DNA from: Cupriavidus sp. D39 | GTDB lineage: Bacteria; Pseudomonadota; Gammaproteobacteria; Burkholderiales; Burkholderiaceae | Direction: 5' to 3' | NCBI RefSeq assembly: GCF_026627925.1 | Contig: NZ_JAPNLE010000009.1 | Location: forward strand, 4,340,001-4,404,000 | Length of the DNA stretch: 64,000 bases | In this document: piece by piece, positions 59,319 through 64,000 of the stretch | Numbering within the stretch: the first letter of the stretch is position 1 | Layout of the letters: every line of letters begins with the position of its first letter | Position numbers and translations under genes: made by a program | Notes under the pieces: generated by a model | Seen by the model: only the letters and a program-made list of their open reading frames with translations | What the model was told of the DNA's origin: nothing | The model's database searches: none

Positions 59319-62300
59319 GGCCTCGGCTCGGGTGCGGGGCCGCCGGTTTCATCGCCGCCGCCGGTGTCGCCATACCGGCGCCGGCGCCAGTCCTTGAGGC
59401 GTGCTGCCACGCTGTCGAACGCCAGGTAGATCACCGGCGTGGTGAACAGCGTCAGCACCTGGCTGACCAACAGCCCGCCCACCATGGTGATGCCCAGCGG
59501 GCGGCGCAGCTCGGAGCCGATACCGGTGCCCAGCATCAGCGGCAGCGCGGCCAGCAGTGCCGCCATGGTAGTCATCAGGATCGGGCGGAAACGCAGCAGG
59601 CAGGCCTGGAAGATCGCGTCGCGCGGTTTCATGCCGCCCTCGCGCTCGGCTTCCAGCGCGAAGTCGATCATCATGATGGCGTTCTTCTTGACGATACCGA
59701 TCAGCAGGATGATGCCGATGATCGCGATGATGCCCAGGTCCTGGCCCGACACCAGCAGCGCCAGCAGCGCGCCCACGCCGGCCGACGGCAGGGTGGAGAG
59801 GATGGTCACCGGGTGGATGGTGCTCTCATAGAGCACGCCCAGCACGATGTACATCGTGATCACCGCGGCCAGGATCAGCCACAGCGTGTTGGACAGCGAA
59901 GCGCGGAAGGCCAGCGCGGCACCCTGGAAATCGGTCTGCATCGAAATCGGCAGGCCGATTTCCTGCTCCACCTTGGTGATCTTGTCGACGGCGGCGCCGA
60001 GCGATTCGCCGGAGGCCAGGTTGAACGAGATGGTGGCGGAGGGGAACTGGCCCTGGTGGTTGATCACCAGCGGGCCGGTGCGCTCGCTGATGTGCGCGAA
60101 CGCGCCCAGCGGCACCTGCCCCCGGAGGAGGAGGGCAGGCGCAGCTCCGCCAGCGACTGTGGATCGGTGCGGAACTGCGGCATGGCCTCCAGCACCACGC
60201 GGTACTGGCTCGACTGCGTGAAGATGGTCGACACCAGGCGCTGGCCGAAGGCGCTGTACAGCGCGCTGTCGATCACCGCGGTGGTGATGCCGAAGCGCGC
60301 CGCGGCGTCGCGATCGATATCCACATAGGCGCGCAGGCCGTTGTTCTGCTGGTCGCTGGCCACGTCGCGCAATTCGGGCTCCTGCTTCAGGCGCTCGACC
60401 AGCCTTGGCACCCAGGTGGCCAGCGTCGCCGGGTCCGGGTCCTGCACGGTGAACTGGTACTGGGTGCGGGAGACGCGGTCCTCGATGGTCAGGTCCTGCA
60501 CAGGCTGGGTGTAGAGCGAGACGCCGCCGAGCTTGTCGACCGCGGCCTGCAACCGGCGCGTCACGTCCTCGATGGAATCGCTGCGCGCATCCTTTGGCTT
60601 CAGGTTGATCAGCAGGCGCCCGGCATTGAGCGTGGTGTTGGTGCCGTCCACGCCGATGAAGGAGGACAGGCTTTCCACTGCCGGATCTTCCAGCACCACC
60701 TTCGCCACCGCTTGCTGCTTGAGCGCCATGGCCGGGAACGAGGTGGTCTGGGAAGCCTCGGTAATACCCTGGATCACGCCGGTGTCCTGCACCGGGAAGA
60801 AGCCCTTGGGCACCAGCATGTACAGCAGCACGGTCAGCACCAGCGTGCCGATGGCGACCAGCAGGGTGGTCTTCTGGCGGTCCAGTACCCAATCCAGGGC
60901 GCGCCCGTAGCTGGCGATCACGTTGTCGAAGAAGCGGCCGGTGGCGAGATGGAAGCGCGACTGCTTCTCCTCGGGCACATGGTGCAGCAGGCGCGCGCAC
61001 ATCATCGGCGTGAGCGTCAGCGAGACCACCGCCGAGATCAGGATCGAGACCGCCAGCGTGATGGCGAACTCGCGGAACAGGCGTCCCACCACATCGCCCA
61101 TGAACAGCAGCGGGATCAGCACGGCCACCAGCGAGAACGTCAGCGAGATGATGGTGAAGCCAATCTGCTTGGATCCCTTGAGCGCCGCCTCCATGGGCGG
61201 ATCGCCTTTCTCGATGTAGCGCATGATGTTCTCGATCATCACGATCGCATCGTCCACCACGAAGCCGGTGGCGATGGTCAGCGCCATCAGCGTCAGGTTA
61301 TTGATCGAGAAGCCCGCCAGGTACATCACGCCGAAGGTGCCTACCAGCGACAGCGGCACCGCCACGCCCGGGATGATGGTGGCGGGCACATTGCGCAGGA
61401 AGACGAAGATCACCATCACCACCAGCGCGACGGCCAGCAGCAGCTCGAACTCCACGTCGCGCACCGAGGCGCGGATGGTGGTGGTGCGGTCGGTCAGCAA
61501 CTGCACCTTGACCGAGGCCGGCAGCGCGTTCTGCAATTGCGGCAGCAGGGCCTTGATGCGGTCCACCACCTCGATCACATTGGCGCCGGGCTGGCGCTGG
61601 ATGCTCAGCACGATGGCCGGCTTGTCGTTGGCCCAGGCCGCCAGGCGGCTGTTCTCGGGCCCGTCGATGATGTTGGCCACATCGGTGATGCGGATCGGCG
61701 CGCCGTTCTGGTAGCCGACGATGATCTGGCGGTACTCGTCGGCGGACTTGAGCTGGTCGTTGGCGTCGATGGTGGAGGCGCGCGCGGGGCCGTCGAAGCT
61801 GCCCTTGGCGCCGTTGACGTTGGCGCTGCCGATCGCCGTGCGCAGGTCGTCGATCGACATGCCGAGCGCGGCCAGCGCGGTCGGGTTGGCCTGGATGCGC
61901 ACCGCCGGGCGTTGCCCGCCGCTGATGCTCACCAGCCCCACGCCCTGCAGCTGCGAGATCTTCTGCGCCACGCGCGTGTCCACCATATCCTGCAGCTTGG
62001 GCAGCGGCATGGTGTCGGACGTCATGGCCAGCGTCATGATCGGCGCGTCGGCCGGGTTGACCTTGCTGTACACCGGCGGCATCGGCAAGTCCGCCGGCAG
62101 CAGGTTGCCGCCGGCGTTGATGGCGGCCTGCACCTCTTGCTCGGCCACGTCCAGCGACAGCGTCAGCTCGAACTGCAGCGTGATCACCGAGGCGCCGCCC
62201 GAGGACGACGACGACATCTGCTTCAAGCCCGGCATCTGGCCGAACTGGCGCTCCAGTGGCGCCGTGATGGACGAGGTCATCACATCCGGGCTGGCGCCCG

Positions 62301-62454
62301 GGTACAGCGTGGTGACCTGGATGGTCGGGTAGTCGACCTCCGGCAGCGCCGACAGCGGCAGCAGCCTGAAGGCCACCAGGCCCGACAGCAGGATGGCGAC
62401 CATCAGCAGCGCGGTGGCGACCGGCCGCTCGATGAACAGGCGTGAGGGATTCAT
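59315..62454 (-). pseudogene. RND efflux permease 1, MdtB type, frameshifted as written
   Basis: The N-terminal frame (62454 to about 60124) has [37 protein letters not shown] and the porter domains up to [10 protein letters not shown]. The C-terminal frame then gives [18 protein letters not shown] through [14 protein letters not shown] blocks, [20 protein letters not shown] and on to the stop at 59315. One C added to the five-base run at 60119-60123 (six G on the coding strand) joins them into about 1046 residues, the normal RND length. Two different RND permeases in tandem are the hallmark of MdtBC-type pumps, which work as heteromers. Confidence 0.9.
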
Positions 62455-62463
62455 GCTGGGTCC

Positions 62464-63927
62464 TTACTGTGGCCGCTGGGGCGCCGCGCCCGCCGGGGCA
62501 CCAGCGCCGCCACCGCCATCCGTTGCTGCCGCGCTCGCGCCGTCGCGGTGACGCCGGCCTTCGCCGAGCACGCCGGAGGCAGCCGAGGCGCCCGGCACGC
62601 CGGAGGCGCCGGCCGCGCCGCTGGCGCCACCGTCGCGACGCCGTCCGCGCCCGCGCGGTGCGCTGGCCGGCACCAGCGCGGCAGCGCGCGCTGCCGGGTC
62701 CACGGCTTCCACCGTCATGCCTTCCTTGAGCCGGTCGGCGCCGTCGATCACCACGCGCTGGCCGGGCTGCAGGCCCTTGCTCACCACGGTGCGCTCGCCG
62801 TCGCTCGGGCCGAGCGCGACAACCTGGACCTTGACCTTGCTGCTGTCGTCCACCACATAGACAAAGGTGCCTTGCTGGCCGCGCTGGATGGCCGCCACGG
62901 GTACCACGGTAGCGTTCTCGATCGTGTCCACGCGCGTGCGCAGGTTGACGAACTGGTTCGGGAACAGCAGGCCGTCCTGATTCTGGAAGATCGCCTTGAG
63001 CTTGACCGTGCCGGTGGTGGTGTCGATCTGGTTGTCGGTGGTCAGCAGCGTGCCCTCGGCCAGGCGGTTGCGCGCCTGGCGGTCCCAGGCCTGGACCGGG
63101 ATGGTCTCGCCGGCGTGCAGGCGCTTGAGCACCGACGGCAGGTTGTCTTCAGGAATGGTATAGAGCACCGCGATCGGCTGGATCTGGGTGATCAGCGCGA
63201 TGCCGTTGGTGTCGCTGGTGCTGACGATATTGCCCGGGTCGACCTGGCGCAGGCCGATGCGACCGGAGGCCGGCGCCAGGATGCGGGTGTAGCCCAGTTG
63301 CAGGCGGGCGCTGTCCACGTTGGCCTGGTCGGTCTTGACCACGCCTTCGTACTGGCGCACCAGGGCGTCCTGGGTGTCGACCTGCTGGCTGGAGATGGAG
63401 TCCTGGCCGAGCAGGGTGCGGTAGCGCTTCTGGTCCAGGCGGGCATTTTCCAGCAAGGCGCGGTCTCGCGCCAGCGTGCCCACGGCCTGGTCCAGCGTGG
63501 CCTGGAACGGGCGGGGGTCGATCTCGGCAAGCACGTCGCCGGCCTTGACCATCTGGCCCTCCTTGAACAGGACCTTGAGCAGAGGCCCCGACACCTGGAC
63601 CCTCACGGTCACATTGGCCACGGGCGTGACATTGCCCAGGCCGTTGAGGATGACATCCATATTACGCTGGGCCACGGTGCTGACCACCACGGGCGAGCGT
63701 TGGCCGCCGGGGCCGCCGGGGCCACCACGGCCGCCATTGGGGCCGCCGGGAGCACCAGCGCCGGGCGCGCCCGGGGCGGCGGCGGCGGGAGTACGATGCT
63801 TGTACCAATACCAGCCGCCGCCGGCCAGCAGGAGGATCAGCGCGGTGGCGATCAGTTTGCGGCGGCGCGAGGCAGCCTTGGGCGGTGGTGGCAGCTTAGC
63901 CGGTTGATGTTCTTCGGGGTTGGCCAT
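62464..63927 (-). CDS. RND efflux periplasmic adaptor, MdtA type
   Basis: The membrane fusion protein links the RND permeases to the outer-membrane channel. The 487-residue product has an N-terminal membrane anchor (LIATALILLLAGGGWYWY), a Gly/Pro-rich linker, a lipoyl-like half (RVQVSGPLLKVLFKEGQMV, GDVLAEIDPRPFQATLDQA), a helical hairpin, then beta-barrel and membrane-proximal domains (TRILAPASGRIGLRQVD, LLFPNQFVNLRTRVDT). The C-terminal 70 residues are Ala/Gly-rich. The start at 63927 was chosen over the frame opening at 63957. It is the first gene of the efflux operon; I recognise nothing in the last 73 bases. Confidence 0.93.
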   Translation of the reverse strand: MANPEEHQPAKLPPPPKAASRRRKLIATALILLLAGGGWYWYKHRTPAAAAPGAPGAGAPGGPNGGRGGPGGPGGQRSPVVVSTVAQRNMDVILNGLGNVTPVANVTVRVQVSGPLLKVLFKEGQMVKAGDVLAEIDPRPFQATLDQAVGTLARDRALLENARLDQKRYRTLLGQDSISSQQVDTQDALVRQYEGVVKTDQANVDSARLQLGYTRILAPASGRIGLRQVDPGNIVSTSDTNGIALITQIQPIAVLYTIPEDNLPSVLKRLHAGETIPVQAWDRQARNRLAEGTLLTTDNQIDTTTGTVKLKAIFQNQDGLLFPNQFVNLRTRVDTIENATVVPVAAIQRGQQGTFVYVVDDSSKVKVQVVALGPSDGERTVVSKGLQPGQRVVIDGADRLKEGMTVEAVDPAARAAALVPASAPRGRGRRRDGGASGAAGASGVPGASAASGVLGEGRRHRDGASAAATDGGGGAGAPAGAAPQRPQ

Positions 63928-64000
63928 GACCGGATCCTGGGAGCAACGCGTCAGCAATAACGCGCGTGAACGATTTTCGGGGTATGAGGGGCAGAAGTAT

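Overview
This is a 64 kb piece of a high-GC betaproteobacterial chromosome, very probably Cupriavidus or a close relative in the Ralstonia/Cupriavidus branch of Burkholderiaceae. The evidence is the gene order recA-recX-DUF2889-sucCD-terC-pilA-pglL, the Bug-type (TctC) solute receptors, and pgk-pyk-fba running into purC-purE-purK. Most of it is conserved core genome rather than an island. The only recognisable transposon is one IS256-family copy. I did not find a clear novel multi-gene system; the less familiar parts are listed as findings.

Layout. 1-1.0 kb: start of an Amj-like flippase gene and a monooxygenase-fold membrane protein. 1.4-6.3 kb: tRNA-Met, an MHS-type MFS transporter, a DUF4212 symporter small subunit, and a two-component system (kinase and OmpR-type regulator). 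6.4-12.5 kb: recA, recX, DUF2889, sucC, sucD, terC. 12.7-16.7 kb: type IV pilin gene pilA with a sigma-54-like promoter, and its probable oligosaccharyltransferase pglL, separated by the IS256 element. 16.7-25.1 kb: small envelope proteins, moaC, an M48 protease, a conserved hypothetical, a YheT hydrolase, SnoaL-like, waaF, a CHCC zinc-finger protein and ilvE. 25.2-33.8 kb: a large SNF2 helicase, a Bug receptor, a 0.8 kb imperfect inverted repeat, azlCD and a LuxR regulator. 34.1-43.1 kb: pgk, DUF4349 lipoprotein, pyk, fba, purC, purE, purK and a Sua5-type tRNA modification gene. 43.6-49 kb: dacB, then a MarR-linked FAD monooxygenase / binding protein / DUF3237 cluster. 49.3-54.5 kb: OsmB-like lipoprotein, a PACE efflux gene with a divergent LysR regulator, and a Bug receptor divergent from a TctDE-type two-component pair. 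54.5-63.9 kb: an MdtABC-type RND efflux operon with its own outer-membrane channel.

The most important caution concerns sequence quality. At least eleven reading-frame breaks (kinase 3933-5487 twice, pglL, glycine-zipper lipoprotein, waaF, SNF2 twice, luxR, DUF4349, FAD monooxygenase, RND permease) would each be repaired by adding one base, nearly always in a run of four or five identical bases. The recA SOS box is also one T short inside a T run. This pattern looks like homopolymer under-calling in an unpolished assembly, not eleven independent gene losses. I give such genes their full repaired span and mark the break.

How the genes work together: SucCD, Pgk, Pyk and Fba are central carbon enzymes; PurC/E/K are consecutive or near-consecutive purine steps. 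PilA and PglL form a pilin plus glycosylation pair. MdtA, two RND permeases and an OprM-like channel make one efflux pump. The TctDE pair probably regulates uptake through the divergent Bug receptor. The MarR gene lies at the end of the FAD-monooxygenase operon, whose promoter carries a palindrome over its -10 box.
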